64,000 bases of DNA from Vicinamibacterales bacterium (GTDB taxonomy: Bacteria; Acidobacteriota; Vicinamibacteria; Vicinamibacterales; UBA2999): assembly GCA_041659285.1 (NCBI GenBank), contig JBAZYO010000006.1:186001-250000 (forward strand), read 5' to 3'. This document shows, one piece after another, positions 10,901 to 18,594 of the stretch. Positions within the stretch are counted from its first letter, which is position 1. The number at the start of each line of letters is the position of its first letter. A program made the position numbers and the translations under genes. Below the pieces are notes generated by a model. That model searched no databases, was not told the DNA's origin, and saw nothing but the letters and a program-made list of their open reading frames with translations.

Positions 10901-11467
10901 GCCATGGGCCAGGGCGAAGGCAGTGACTTCCGCTCGCCCATCTCGATTGCCACCATCGGCGGCCTGATCACCTCCACGCTGCTGACGCTGGTGGTCGTGC
11001 CGGTGGCCTACCTTCTGCTGGCGCGCGCCGCCGAGCGGGTCGCCGCTTGGCGGGCGCAGCCGTCGGCCGGCGTGCCGCCGGCCGTGCGCGTCGCCGGCGT
11101 GGTGCTGATCGTCGCGCTCATGGGCTGGCTGTTGTCCACCACCAGCGCGTTTGCGCAAACCGCCGGCGCCTCGACGGCGCCGGCGCGACCGAGCGACGTG
11201 GTGACCCTGACCTTCAACCAGGCCCTCGAGCGCGCGCTGTCGGCCAACGAAGGATTGAAGGTGGCGCAGGAGAAGGTCGTCGAGACCCAGGCCCGCGTGC
11301 AGGAAGCGAAGACCAGCTTCCTGCCGCAGGTCAATCTCGGCTACACCTACCTGCCCTCGCAGCGCTTCCCGGTGATTCGCATTCCGGCCGGCGTCTTCGG
11401 CCCAGAGGAGCAGACGTTCCAGGCCGCCTTCAGCCGCGAGAACGCCATGCAGCTGTACATCAACTAG
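7997..11467 (+). CDS. RND (HAE1/AcrB-type) transporter fused in frame to the start of a TolC-type outer-membrane factor
   Basis: The 1156 residues comprise two parts. Residues 1 to about 1010 are a complete HAE1-type RND pump: N-terminal helix MWISDTSIKRPVFATMVIV, two large periplasmic loops, and the proton-relay helix ALSLVIGILIDDAVVVREN with its Asp pair. After the last pump helix the frame does not stop. A short cationic linker leads into a signal-peptide-like hydrophobic segment (about 1031-1055, ending TTSAFAQ), then the N-terminal part of a TolC-family outer-membrane factor (VTLTFNQALERALSANEGL). The ORF ends at TAG 11465-11467, but TolC homology continues in the same frame beyond it. 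The pump itself should be functional. See the separate entries for the amber codon and the TolC remainder. Confidence 0.93.
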   Translation: MWISDTSIKRPVFATMVIVSFMVLGAVSMTRLGIDLFPEVNFPFVNVSVVYPGAGPEEVETLVTRPIEDAVAGINGVKRVISTSTEGFSRVGIELRLEVDPQAATAEVREKVAAIRERLPEQIKDPTIQRFDVAALPIAIYAVGSTQPSDVTRRTVEDDIKPLLGQIDGVAAVEVNGGQVRELQVNLDPRRLEALNLPLTEVAAKLAADNLDVPGGLVRRDGKAVSLRTQGQYQSASEIEDVILRSVGGSTVRVKDVGTVVDGYEDRASTTRLDGADAVSFSIRKQSGANTVEVQTKVDAALARAATSFPQLQIKTVHTDAEAIMENVTDVRGHIIFGGIMAVLVVFVFMRDWRSTAITALALPTSVIATFFFMYAIGFTINMMTLMALSLVIGILIDDAVVVRENIYRHMEMGEDPVTAARRGTSEIGLAVMATTFTILAVFLPVGFMTGIVGQFFKSFALTIAFAVSISLLVAFTLDPMLSSRFVRFIPLEERTRTRFGRFLERVGGFYDRIDRHYHRLLGWAMNHPWKIVATATVVFLASMSTLSVIGTEFVPAEDRGEFVVNVEAPPGTSFEQTVAYVDQVEHVVRALPEVRQIFSTVGFEGSTLKANLRVKAGKKHERERGLAALKDDMRQRLTTIPLLKMTVADPEMMQGAPTQAPLSVFVRGDDIAELLRLNDEVVAKVKAVPGAVDVDSTLESGQPEMVGKVNRELAADLGFDVGSVAMQLRGMVEGVVPTRLREHDKEYDIRVRLAPEFRNDFESIARTPLYSPNGAVVRTRDIVRLEPEVGPAAIEREGRRRQAKINIELADRSLGEVTADVAKVMAGVTLPPNFEWGFSGDVELMQESAAAMGLALLLATAFIYIVLASQFESFLEPFLIMISLPLALVGALLAILLTGKNLGMPAMIGVVMLMGLVTKNAILLVDLTNQYVGEGMGVREALLKAGPIRLRPILMTTIAMILGMLPSAMGQGEGSDFRSPISIATIGGLITSTLLTLVVVPVAYLLLARAAERVAAWRAQPSAGVPPAVRVAGVVLIVALMGWLLSTTSAFAQTAGASTAPARPSDVVTLTFNQALERALSANEGLKVAQEKVVETQARVQEAKTSFLPQVNLGYTYLPSQRFPVIRIPAGVFGPEEQTFQAAFSRENAMQLYIN
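11465..11467 (+). other. In-frame amber codon inside the TolC-type domain
   Basis: The TAG sits between QLYIN and PIYTGGRLNHAYG. TolC relatives have an uninterrupted segment of the form xxQPLxxGGR here, so the codon most likely replaces CAG (Gln) or TGG (Trp), each one substitution away. The reading frame of 7997-11467 equals that of 11576-12445, so this is a nonsense codon, not a frameshift. It could be a real mutation, a sequencing or assembly error, or a read-through site. Confidence 0.85.
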
Positions 11468-11575
11468 CCGATCTACACCGGCGGCCGCCTGAACCACGCT
11501 TACGGCATCACCACTTCGTCGCTCGACGCGTCGAAGCTGGACCTGGATCGGACCCGGCAGGAGATTGAATACCGG

Positions 11576-12445
11576 GTGGTCGAAAGCTTCTATGCCGCGC
11601 TGATGAACAAGCGCGGCGTGGCGGTGGCCGACGAACAGGTCCGGCTGACCGAACGGCAGCTCGAGCTGGCCAAGGCGCGCTTCGAATCCGGCACCGTGGC
11701 CCGGCTCGACGTGCTGCAGGCCGAGGTCGAGCTGGCCAACGCCAAGGCCCGGCGGATCCAGGCCCGGGCGCAGGTTGACACGTCGATCCAGGCGCTACGC
11801 GGCGTGCTGTCGATGCCGCAGACGCAGCGCCTCGAACTCGAGGGTTCGCTGGACGAGCCGGTGGCCGGCCACGCCCGCGCGCAGCTCGACGAGGAACTCC
11901 CCAAGCGCCCGGACCTCCAGGCGTACGCGGCGCGGCGGCAGGCCGCGGAGTACGCGTCGAACCTGGCGCAAAGTGAATGGAAGCCGAGCCTGTCGTTCAC
12001 CGGCAACATGCAGTATCAGCAGGACTCGCTGAACAACTTCCTGTCGCGCGACAACCAGAGCTACGCGTTCGGCCTGAGTCTCAACGTGCCGCTGTTCTCG
12101 GCGCCGGGCGCCGCCGCCCGCCGCGGCATCGCCCAGTCACAGATGCGCCAGGTCGAACACGGCCTCCGCTACGCCACCGACAACGCGCGACTCGAACTGG
12201 AGTCGGCGTGGACCGCGCTGGAATCATCTGCTGAAGTGGTGGCGACCCAGGAAAAGGCGCTGGAACTGGCCCGCGAGAGCGTGTCGATTGCGCAGGTGTC
12301 GTACGAGAACGGCGTGATCACGTCGGCCGAACTGAACGACGCGCAGGTTCGCCTGCTGCAGACGGAGTGGTTGTTGATGCAGGCGAAGTACTCGCGCATC
12401 ACGGCGGCGGCCCGGGCCAAGGTCGCGGCCGGGGTGTCGTCCTAA
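11576..12445 (+). CDS. TolC-type outer-membrane efflux factor, C-terminal part
   Basis: The ORF encodes 289 residues from a GTG, but TolC homology already begins at 11468, directly after the amber codon, in the frame of the RND gene. It contains long amphipathic helices (RLTERQLELAKARFESGTVARLDVLQAEVELANAKARRIQA) typical of the TolC periplasmic barrel and the second outer-membrane strand region (SYAFGLSLNVPLFSAPGAAARRGIAQ). It lacks the signal peptide and the first repeat, which are encoded upstream of the TAG, so it cannot be exported alone. Unless the amber codon is read through or is an error, this is the remnant of a broken gene. Its stop overlaps that of the convergent cytochrome gene. 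Confidence 0.85.
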   Translation: MVESFYAALMNKRGVAVADEQVRLTERQLELAKARFESGTVARLDVLQAEVELANAKARRIQARAQVDTSIQALRGVLSMPQTQRLELEGSLDEPVAGHARAQLDEELPKRPDLQAYAARRQAAEYASNLAQSEWKPSLSFTGNMQYQQDSLNNFLSRDNQSYAFGLSLNVPLFSAPGAAARRGIAQSQMRQVEHGLRYATDNARLELESAWTALESSAEVVATQEKALELARESVSIAQVSYENGVITSAELNDAQVRLLQTEWLLMQAKYSRITAAARAKVAAGVSS

Positions 12446-12867
12446 CGCTGCGGCTTTTCCATCTTGATCGCGCTCAACGCCTCTTTCCCGACCGGCAGAT
12501 CCAATTCGCCCGTGGGAAAGTTATTGAGCTTCAAGAGGTAGGCCATCACGTCGACGTACTCTTCCGGCTTCATGCTGCCGGGGGCCTCTTCCGGCATCGT
12601 GTCGCTGATCACGTCGAACATCTCCCACATCGGCTTACCCGCAAAGCTCGTGTAGAACAGGTCGTCGGTAAAGCGATTCGGTGCGTGGCAGCTGGCGCAC
12701 TTGCTGCGAAACAAGACCTGCCCGCGGTCGGCCTGGGCGGCCGTGTACACCCCGGCCTGTACCGATTTCTGGCCCTGGCCGTTCATCGCGAGCGACGAGG
12801 CTGTTACCAGGAGCACGGCGCAGACGGCCAGTCCCGCCGAAGCGCCGCAGGCGCGAAGGCGGATCAT
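12442..12867 (-). CDS. Small c-type cytochrome (paralogue 2)
   Basis: This 141-residue secreted monohaem cytochrome has an N-terminal signal peptide (about residues 1-28), a haem-attachment motif CASCH at 57-61 and a candidate axial Met in SDTMPEEAPGSM. The C-terminal helix EYVDVMAYLLKLNNFPTGE is typical of class I cytochromes that act as periplasmic electron carriers for dehydrogenases. Its ATG overlaps the stop of the preceding cytochrome gene by 4 nt, and the two proteins are similar along their whole length, indicating tandem duplication. The electron donor is not evident from the neighbours. Confidence 0.9.
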   Translation of the reverse strand: MIRLRACGASAGLAVCAVLLVTASSLAMNGQGQKSVQAGVYTAAQADRGQVLFRSKCASCHAPNRFTDDLFYTSFAGKPMWEMFDVISDTMPEEAPGSMKPEEYVDVMAYLLKLNNFPTGELDLPVGKEALSAIKMEKPQR

Positions 12868-13274
12868 TTCTTCGGCTTCTCGACCTTGATGTTGGCCATC
12901 GCGCCGGCGTTGCCCGGCAACTCCCCCTCGCCGGTGGGGAACGCATTGAGCTGGAGGAAGTAGGCCAGGATGTCGCCATACTCCTGCGGCTTGAGGCTGC
13001 CCGGATTGTCTTCCGGCATCGTGCCGCTGGCGATGTCCCACACGTCCTTCAGCGGCTTGCCGCTCCAGGCGTCGAGGAAGGTGTCGCCGGCAAACCGCGC
13101 CGGCTCGTGGCAGGTGGTGCACTTGCTGTCGAACGCCTCCTTGCCGCGCCCGGCCTGCGCCACCGTGTAGACGCCATCGTTGGTGGACTTCTGCGGGGTC
13201 TGGCCGTTGAGGGCCACCGCGCCCACGGTGAGGGCGAGGGTCGTGCCTGCTGCGATGATGACTGTGCGAATCAT
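12864..13274 (-). CDS. Small c-type cytochrome (paralogue 1)
   Basis: The 136-residue product has a signal peptide (MIRTVIIAAGTTLALTVGAVA), a CTTCH haem motif at 52-56 and the candidate Met ligand in SGTMPEDNPGSL. It is the upstream member of a tandem pair; shared blocks include DGVYTVAQAGRG/AGVYTAAQADRG and KPQEYGDILAYFLQLNAFPTGE/KPEEYVDVMAYLLKLNNFPTGE. The start was placed at the MIRT Met because it gives a proper signal peptide. It lies only 4 nt after the PfkB kinase gene, on the same strand. Confidence 0.9.
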   Translation of the reverse strand: MIRTVIIAAGTTLALTVGAVALNGQTPQKSTNDGVYTVAQAGRGKEAFDSKCTTCHEPARFAGDTFLDAWSGKPLKDVWDIASGTMPEDNPGSLKPQEYGDILAYFLQLNAFPTGEGELPGNAGAMANIKVEKPKK

Positions 13275-13278
13275 GATG

Positions 13279-14220
13279 TTATGCCTGCAGTTTGCCGAAG
13301 TGCTGTTCGTAACGGGCCGAGAATTCGTCCCAAGTATACGCATGGGAGGTGCCGCCCAGGTGTTCCAGTGCATAGGTGGCGGCGACGCTGCCCAGCTGCG
13401 CGCACACCGTGTACGAGGCCCCCATCGCCAACCCCTTCATGAAGCCGCCGCGGAAGGCGTCGCCCACACCGGTCGGGTCCTCGATGCGGTGCGGCGTGAC
13501 CGCCGGCACCTGCACGACACCGTCGCGGGTGTGGATCGCGGAGCCCTTTTCGCCGTGGGTCACGACCAGCAGCGGCACGTGCTTCAGGATCTCGGCCTCC
13601 CCCATCCCGGTCTTCTGGCGGATCAATTCGAACTCGTAGTCGTTGCAGATCACCATGAACGCCCCGGTGACGCCGTCGGCGAGCTGGTCGCCTTCCATGC
13701 GCGCGCACTGCTGGCCCGGGTCCCAGATGTACTTCAGGCCCATGGCCGCGCATTCCTCGGCGTACTGGACCATGGCGCCGGGGTCGTTCGGCGAGATGAT
13801 CACCAGCGCGTTGCCCAGGTCCGGCAGCGTCCGGAATGACAGCTCACCGGCATTCGCCATCGCGCCGGTGTAGAACGACGCGATCTGGTTGGCCGAATCG
13901 TCCGTGCTGCAGAAGAACGACGCGCAGAACTTGCCGTCCACGATCTTGAGGAGCGAGGTGTCGATGTTGGCGCCTTCCATCCAGGCCTTGTAGTCGCCAA
14001 CGTCCTGCCCGGCCGTGGCCATCAGGAACGGCCGCTCGCCCAGCAGCGCCAGCGTGTAGGCGATGTTCGGGCCGCAGCCGCCGCGCCGCTTGTCCATCGT
14101 ATCGACCAGGAAGCTGAGCGACACCCGGTGCATGTGCTCCGGCAGGAAGTGCTCGGTGAACTTGCCGGGGAACGACATCAGGTAGTCGAACGCGATCGAA
14201 CCAGTGACGATGAGTTTCAT
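13279..14220 (-). CDS. PfkB-family carbohydrate/nucleoside kinase, probably adenosine kinase
   Basis: The 313-residue ribokinase-fold protein has the N-terminal GSIAFDYL strand, the Gly-rich RRGGCGPNIAYTLALLG substrate segment and the C-terminal anion-hole/base motif DPTGVGDAFRGGF. It shares a 4-nt overlap with the S-methyl-5'-thioadenosine phosphorylase gene. That linkage, and the overall resemblance to bacterial adenosine-kinase-like PfkB proteins, suggest phosphorylation of adenosine or a related purine nucleoside in purine/SAM salvage. A sugar substrate cannot be excluded. Confidence 0.85.
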   Translation of the reverse strand: MKLIVTGSIAFDYLMSFPGKFTEHFLPEHMHRVSLSFLVDTMDKRRGGCGPNIAYTLALLGERPFLMATAGQDVGDYKAWMEGANIDTSLLKIVDGKFCASFFCSTDDSANQIASFYTGAMANAGELSFRTLPDLGNALVIISPNDPGAMVQYAEECAAMGLKYIWDPGQQCARMEGDQLADGVTGAFMVICNDYEFELIRQKTGMGEAEILKHVPLLVVTHGEKGSAIHTRDGVVQVPAVTPHRIEDPTGVGDAFRGGFMKGLAMGASYTVCAQLGSVAATYALEHLGGTSHAYTWDEFSARYEQHFGKLQA

Positions 14221-15077
14221 TTGATGTACTTGCCGATGATGGGCGCAAGATCGCGCCGGGTCTTCTCTGGAATGGCGCCGGCGTGCGTGATGATGGCGGT
14301 GGCCAGGGCGCTGTGCGCGGGGTCGCGATGGTCAACCTCCAGCCGCTCCACCACTTTCGCGATCACCTGCTGCGCCATCTTCGCGTTCTGGGTCAGGTTG
14401 TTGATGATCATCTCCACGGTCACCGTGTCGTGATCCTCGTGCCAGCAGTCGTAGTCGGTCACCAGCGCCATGGTCGAGTAGGCGATTTCGGCTTCACGCG
14501 CGAGCTTCGCCTCCTGCAGGTTGGTCATGCCGATGATGTCGCCGCCCCACGCGCGGTACAGCCGTGATTCCGCCAGCGTGGAAAACTGCGGCCCTTCCAT
14601 GCACACGTAGGTGCCGCCACGGTGGGCCGTGGCGCCCGCTTCGGCCGCGCAGCCGGCGGCCAGCGATGACAGGTGGTGGCTCAGCGGATGCGCGAAGCCG
14701 ACGTGGGCCACCACGCCGCCGCCGAAGAACGTGCTGATGCGCCCGCGCGTCCGATCGATGAACTGATCGGGGAACACGAGGTCCATCGGCCGATACTGTT
14801 CCTGCAGGCTGCCGACCGCGCTCGCCGACACGATCCACTCGACCCCGAGCAGCTTCATGCCGAAGATGTTGGCACGATAGTTCAGCTCGGTCGGCGTCAG
14901 CCGGTGGCCGGCGCCATGCCGAGACAGGAACGCCACGCGCTTGCCCCGTAACGTCGCCAGCACGTACGGCCCGGACGGGTCGCCGAACGGCGTCGTCACG
15001 ACTCTCTCTTCGCGATCGGTGAGCTCGGCCATGTCGTACAGGCCGCTGCCGCCGATGATTCCAATCCGCGCCGACAT
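14217..15077 (-). CDS. mtnP: S-methyl-5'-thioadenosine phosphorylase
   Basis: The 286-residue protein belongs to the trimeric purine nucleoside phosphorylase family. The phosphate-binding start IGIIGGSGLYDM, the SRHGAGHRLTPTELNYRANI block, EGPQFSTLAESRLYR and the base-recognition segment MTNLQEAKLAREAEIAYSTMALVTDYDCW are all present. The last, with its Asp, matches MTA phosphorylases rather than inosine/guanosine phosphorylases. It cleaves methylthioadenosine to adenine and methylthioribose-1-phosphate. The stop overlaps the PfkB kinase start by 4 nt. Confidence 0.94.
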   Translation of the reverse strand: MSARIGIIGGSGLYDMAELTDREERVVTTPFGDPSGPYVLATLRGKRVAFLSRHGAGHRLTPTELNYRANIFGMKLLGVEWIVSASAVGSLQEQYRPMDLVFPDQFIDRTRGRISTFFGGGVVAHVGFAHPLSHHLSSLAAGCAAEAGATAHRGGTYVCMEGPQFSTLAESRLYRAWGGDIIGMTNLQEAKLAREAEIAYSTMALVTDYDCWHEDHDTVTVEMIINNLTQNAKMAQQVIAKVVERLEVDHRDPAHSALATAIITHAGAIPEKTRRDLAPIIGKYIK

Positions 15078-15090
15078 TACGTATCTCCTG

Positions 15091-16359
15091 TCAAATCACG
15101 CGCTCCACGAAACGCTTCCCGTCCTTCTCGCGGAGGTAACCGGCCGCCATCGAGGGCTCGTGCTCGAAGAACAGCAGGTAGTCACGCGCGATGGCCTCTC
15201 GAGCGAAGGCCCGCTTGAAGGCCAGCGTATCCATGGGATACAGGTCGTAGCCCATGAGCCAGGGATCGGGAATGTGCACCGTGGTCGGATACATGTCGGC
15301 GGTGAACACCGCCGTTCGCCCGCCCGACTCGATCATCACGACCTGGTGATTCGGCGTGTGCCCTCCCGACTTTCGGTAGGTCACACCCGGCATGATCTCC
15401 GCCCCATCGTCCACCAGCGTGACGACGCCGGCGTCTTTCAGCGGGACGAAGTTCTCCTGCAGGTAGCTCGCCCGGTTCCGCTCGTGCGGGTGCGTGGCGT
15501 CTTCCCATTCCGCGCGGGTCGCGACGTATTTGGCCTTGGGAAAGCGCGGCACGATGGTCCCGTCTTTCGCCAGGGCCGTGAAGCCGCCGACGTGATCGAA
15601 GTGCAGGTGACTGGCGAGCACGATGTCAATGTCGTCGGGCGTCAGCCCGGCTTCAGCCAGCGCGTGATCGAGGTGATAGCGGCGGTCCAGTCCGTAGATG
15701 GCGGCGCTCTTGGCGTCCATCTTGTCCCCGCACCCGGCGTCGATCAGCATGGTCTTTTCGCCACGGACAATCAGCGGGCGCATGCCCAGCGGGATGCGGT
15801 TGGCGTCGTCCGGGGGCAGCCGCTTCTCCCACAACGTGCGCGGGACCACGCCGAACATGGCGCCGCCGTCGAGCCGGAAGAAGCCGTCCGACAACGAGAT
15901 CAGCTCGAGGCTGCCGAGCGTGTGGCGGCCGACGGTGTGGAACAGGGGCACGCGGGGCGCCGGCTGCTTGAGCTCCACCAGCACGCCGTGCGCCGCGGAG
16001 GGATGGATGAACGCGACCAGCGCGCCTTCCGCACCGGACCGGGGCCGCTCGTCGATCAGGCGGATGCCGCGCGCCTTCAGGTGCGCAAGTGCCGCCTCAA
16101 TGTCGTCCACGCGGAGCGCCACGTGATGGAGGCCAGGGCCGCGCTTTTCCAGGTACTTCGCGATCGGCGACTCGGCGGCCGTGGCCTCGAGCAACTCCAG
16201 CCTCGACTGCCCAACGGAAAGGAAATGCGCGCGGACCTTCTGCGAGGCAATCTCTTCGCTGGTCTCCACGTGCAGGCCCAGCGTGTCGCGGAAGAACGCG
16301 AGGGACGCCGGCAGGTCGCTCACGGCGATCCCAAGGTGATCGAGGACGGCTTTCATCAC
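15091..16359 (-). CDS. Methylmalonyl-CoA epimerase fused to a metallo-beta-lactamase-fold hydrolase
   Basis: The 422 residues contain two domains. Residues 1 to about 135 are a VOC/glyoxalase-fold methylmalonyl-CoA epimerase: KAVLDHLGIAVSDLPASLAFF at the start, GLHHVALRVDDIEAAL, and a closing HGVLVELKQ with the metal-binding Glu. Residues from about 140 are a metallo-beta-lactamase fold with SHLHFDHVGG (HxHxDH), GHTPNHQ and TADMYPT. The epimerase part interconverts (S)- and (R)-methylmalonyl-CoA, and the gene overlaps meaB by 4 nt, so that role is well supported. The MBL part resembles lactonase-like or thioesterase-like hydrolases; its substrate is unknown. There is no frameshift between the domains. 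It is listed as one gene. Confidence 0.9.
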   Translation of the reverse strand: MMKAVLDHLGIAVSDLPASLAFFRDTLGLHVETSEEIASQKVRAHFLSVGQSRLELLEATAAESPIAKYLEKRGPGLHHVALRVDDIEAALAHLKARGIRLIDERPRSGAEGALVAFIHPSAAHGVLVELKQPAPRVPLFHTVGRHTLGSLELISLSDGFFRLDGGAMFGVVPRTLWEKRLPPDDANRIPLGMRPLIVRGEKTMLIDAGCGDKMDAKSAAIYGLDRRYHLDHALAEAGLTPDDIDIVLASHLHFDHVGGFTALAKDGTIVPRFPKAKYVATRAEWEDATHPHERNRASYLQENFVPLKDAGVVTLVDDGAEIMPGVTYRKSGGHTPNHQVVMIESGGRTAVFTADMYPTTVHIPDPWLMGYDLYPMDTLAFKRAFAREAIARDYLLFFEHEPSMAAGYLREKDGKRFVERVI

Positions 16360-17384
16360 GGCTTGGGCCTGAGGGCCCGTAACAGGATATCCGACGCGGC
16401 GGTGTAGGGGTCCACCTCCCTCGCCGCAATGCGAGCCACCAGCGCCTCGAACTCCCCCGGGCCCAGCAGCTCTTGCTCCACCATCTCCATGAAGCGATGG
16501 GTCAGCAGATCCCGCAGCCGGAACTCGTTCCTCGCCTTGAGACGGCGGAGCCGGTTGGTCCGGCTAACCGCCTTCGCCGAGGCTTCGGCGGTCAGGAAGC
16601 CGGACGCCACATTGGCCGGGGAGCCGGACACCGCATGCTCGGAGTGGGCGCGGAACTGCCGCACCGTGGCCCACAACTCGGCCACGCCGCGGCCGGTGGT
16701 GGCCTCGGTCTTCACGATCGGCGGCCGCCATTCGCCCTCGCCGTAGGCCTGGAGCGCGAGGTTCGACTCGATCGACGTCACCATGCGGTCGGCGCCTTCG
16801 CGGTCGCACTTGTTCACCACGAAGATGTCGGCAATCTCCATGATCCCGGCCTTGAGCGCCTGCACGTCGTCGCCGGTGCCGGGCACCAGCACGACGATCG
16901 AGACGTCGGCGGTGCGGACAATGTCCACTTCGTCCTGGCCGACGCCGACGGTTTCGATGATGACGAGGGACTTGCCGGCGGCGTCGAGCACGAGCGCCGC
17001 ATCGCTGGTGGCCCGCGCCAGGCCGCCCATGTGCCCGCGCGTCGCCATGCTGCGAATGAACACCTGGTCGTCCTGGGCGTGGGCCTGCATGCGCAGCCGA
17101 TCGCCGAGGATGGCGCCGCCGGTGAAGGGACTGGTCGGATCCACGCAGATCACGCCGACGGTCTCGCCGGCGGCGCGCGTCTCGGTGGTGAGCCGATCGA
17201 CCAGCGTGCTCTTGCCGGCGCCCGGGGGCCCGGTCACCCCGACGAGGTAGGTGCGGCCGGTATGCGGGAAGATGTCGCGAACCAGGCCGGCCGCGCTCGC
17301 GGCCTCGTCCTCGATCAACGAGATGGCGCGGGCGATCGCCCGCACGTCGCCGGACCGCACACGCTCGGCAAGTGTCAGGGGCAT
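16356..17384 (-). CDS. meaB: Methylmalonyl-CoA mutase-associated GTPase MeaB
   Basis: This 342-residue G3E-family P-loop GTPase has Walker A GPPGAGKST, the switch regions around DPTSPFTGGAILGDRLRM and IETVGVGQDEVDI, and the base-specificity motif NKCD. C-terminal helices (about 270-342) form the MeaB dimerisation arm. MeaB loads adenosylcobalamin onto methylmalonyl-CoA mutase and protects it. The mutase genes themselves are about 30 kb away (47.6-49.7 kb), while the epimerase fusion follows directly with a 4-nt overlap. Confidence 0.95.
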   Translation of the reverse strand: MPLTLAERVRSGDVRAIARAISLIEDEAASAAGLVRDIFPHTGRTYLVGVTGPPGAGKSTLVDRLTTETRAAGETVGVICVDPTSPFTGGAILGDRLRMQAHAQDDQVFIRSMATRGHMGGLARATSDAALVLDAAGKSLVIIETVGVGQDEVDIVRTADVSIVVLVPGTGDDVQALKAGIMEIADIFVVNKCDREGADRMVTSIESNLALQAYGEGEWRPPIVKTEATTGRGVAELWATVRQFRAHSEHAVSGSPANVASGFLTAEASAKAVSRTNRLRRLKARNEFRLRDLLTHRFMEMVEQELLGPGEFEALVARIAAREVDPYTAASDILLRALRPKP

Positions 17385-17423
17385 CTCTGTCGTCGGTGTC
17401 TAATCGATGTTAATCGGTGGCCG

Positions 17424-18566
17424 TCAGGCAGCCAACAACTGGCGGGCAATCACGAGGCGCTGCACCTCGCTGGTGCCCTCGCCGATCGTCAGCAGCTTGA
17501 CGTCGCGGAAGAATTTCTCCGCCGGATAGTCCTTCACGAAGCCGTAGCCGCCGTGCAGTTGTACGCAGTCTTCCGAGGCGCGCACGGCGGCCTCGCTGGC
17601 ATACAACTTGGCCATGGCCGACTCGAGCGTCATGCGGCGGCCCTGGTCCTTGAGCCAGGCGGCGCGATAGGTCAGCAGGCGCGCCGCTTCCACCCGTGAG
17701 GCGTGTTCCGAGAGGCGCTCCGCGATGGACGGGAAGGTGCCAATGGCGCGGCCGAACTGCTTGCGCTGGGCGGTGTAGCTCACGCTTGCCTCATAGGCGC
17801 CCTGGGCCAGGCCCACCGACAACGCGGCAATGCCGATGCGGCCGGCATCGAGCACCTGCAAGGTCTGGATGAAGCCCTGGCCTTCCTCGCCCATCAGCTG
17901 CGACGCCGGAATCCGGCAGTTCTGAAAAATCACCTCGGCCGTCTCGCTGGCGCGCATGCCGAGCTTGTCTTCCTTCTTGCCGGCCAGCAGTCCAGGGGCG
18001 CCGCGTTCGACGATGAAGGCGGAGATGCCCTTGGGGCCCTTCGCCTTGTCGGTCACCGCCATCACGACCATCGTGTGCGCCGAGGTGCCGTGCGTGATGA
18101 ACGCCTTGGAGCCGTTCAGGACGTAGTGATCGCCGTCGCGAACCGCGACGGTGCGCATCGCCGCGGCGTCGCTCCCCGAGCCGGGCTCGGTCAGTCCCCA
18201 CGCCGCCAGCGTCTCACCCTTGGCGAGCGGAATCAGGTACTTTTGCTTCTGCGCCTCGGTGCCGAACATCGAGATGTGCGCCGCGCCCAATCCGTTATGC
18301 GCGGCCACCGACAACGCCACGCTCGGGTCGACGCGCGCCAGTTCTTCGATGCAGATGCAGTAATCCACACCGCTCATGCCGGCGCCGCCGGCGGCCTCGG
18401 GAAACTGAATCCCCATCAGCCCCAGCTCGGCGAGCTTGGGCAGCAGTTCATGCGGGAAGTGCTGCGCGTTGTCCCACTCCATGATGTGGGGGCGCATCTC
18501 GGTTTCGGCGAATTCGCGGACAGACTTGCGGAGCAGGTGCTGCTCGTCGCTGAGGCGGAAATCCAT
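17424..18566 (-). CDS. Acyl-CoA dehydrogenase
   Basis: The 380-residue FAD enzyme has all three ACAD domains: the N-terminal helical domain (MDFRLSDEQHLLRKSVREFA), the middle beta domain with WGLTEPGSGSDAAAM, and the C-terminal helical domain ending GGYGFVKDYPAEKFFRD...GEGTSEVQRLVIARQLL. The Glu of GEGTSE is in the catalytic-base position of short- and medium-chain dehydrogenases. It oxidises acyl-CoA to enoyl-CoA and passes electrons to ETF. It precedes meaB by 39 nt on the same strand, consistent with a branched-chain or odd-chain acyl-CoA pathway feeding propionyl-CoA. Exact chain specificity is not readable. Confidence 0.95.
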   Translation of the reverse strand: MDFRLSDEQHLLRKSVREFAETEMRPHIMEWDNAQHFPHELLPKLAELGLMGIQFPEAAGGAGMSGVDYCICIEELARVDPSVALSVAAHNGLGAAHISMFGTEAQKQKYLIPLAKGETLAAWGLTEPGSGSDAAAMRTVAVRDGDHYVLNGSKAFITHGTSAHTMVVMAVTDKAKGPKGISAFIVERGAPGLLAGKKEDKLGMRASETAEVIFQNCRIPASQLMGEEGQGFIQTLQVLDAGRIGIAALSVGLAQGAYEASVSYTAQRKQFGRAIGTFPSIAERLSEHASRVEAARLLTYRAAWLKDQGRRMTLESAMAKLYASEAAVRASEDCVQLHGGYGFVKDYPAEKFFRDVKLLTIGEGTSEVQRLVIARQLLAA

Positions 18567-18594
18567 TGGCTCGATTATAGCTGGCGGGGTGATA

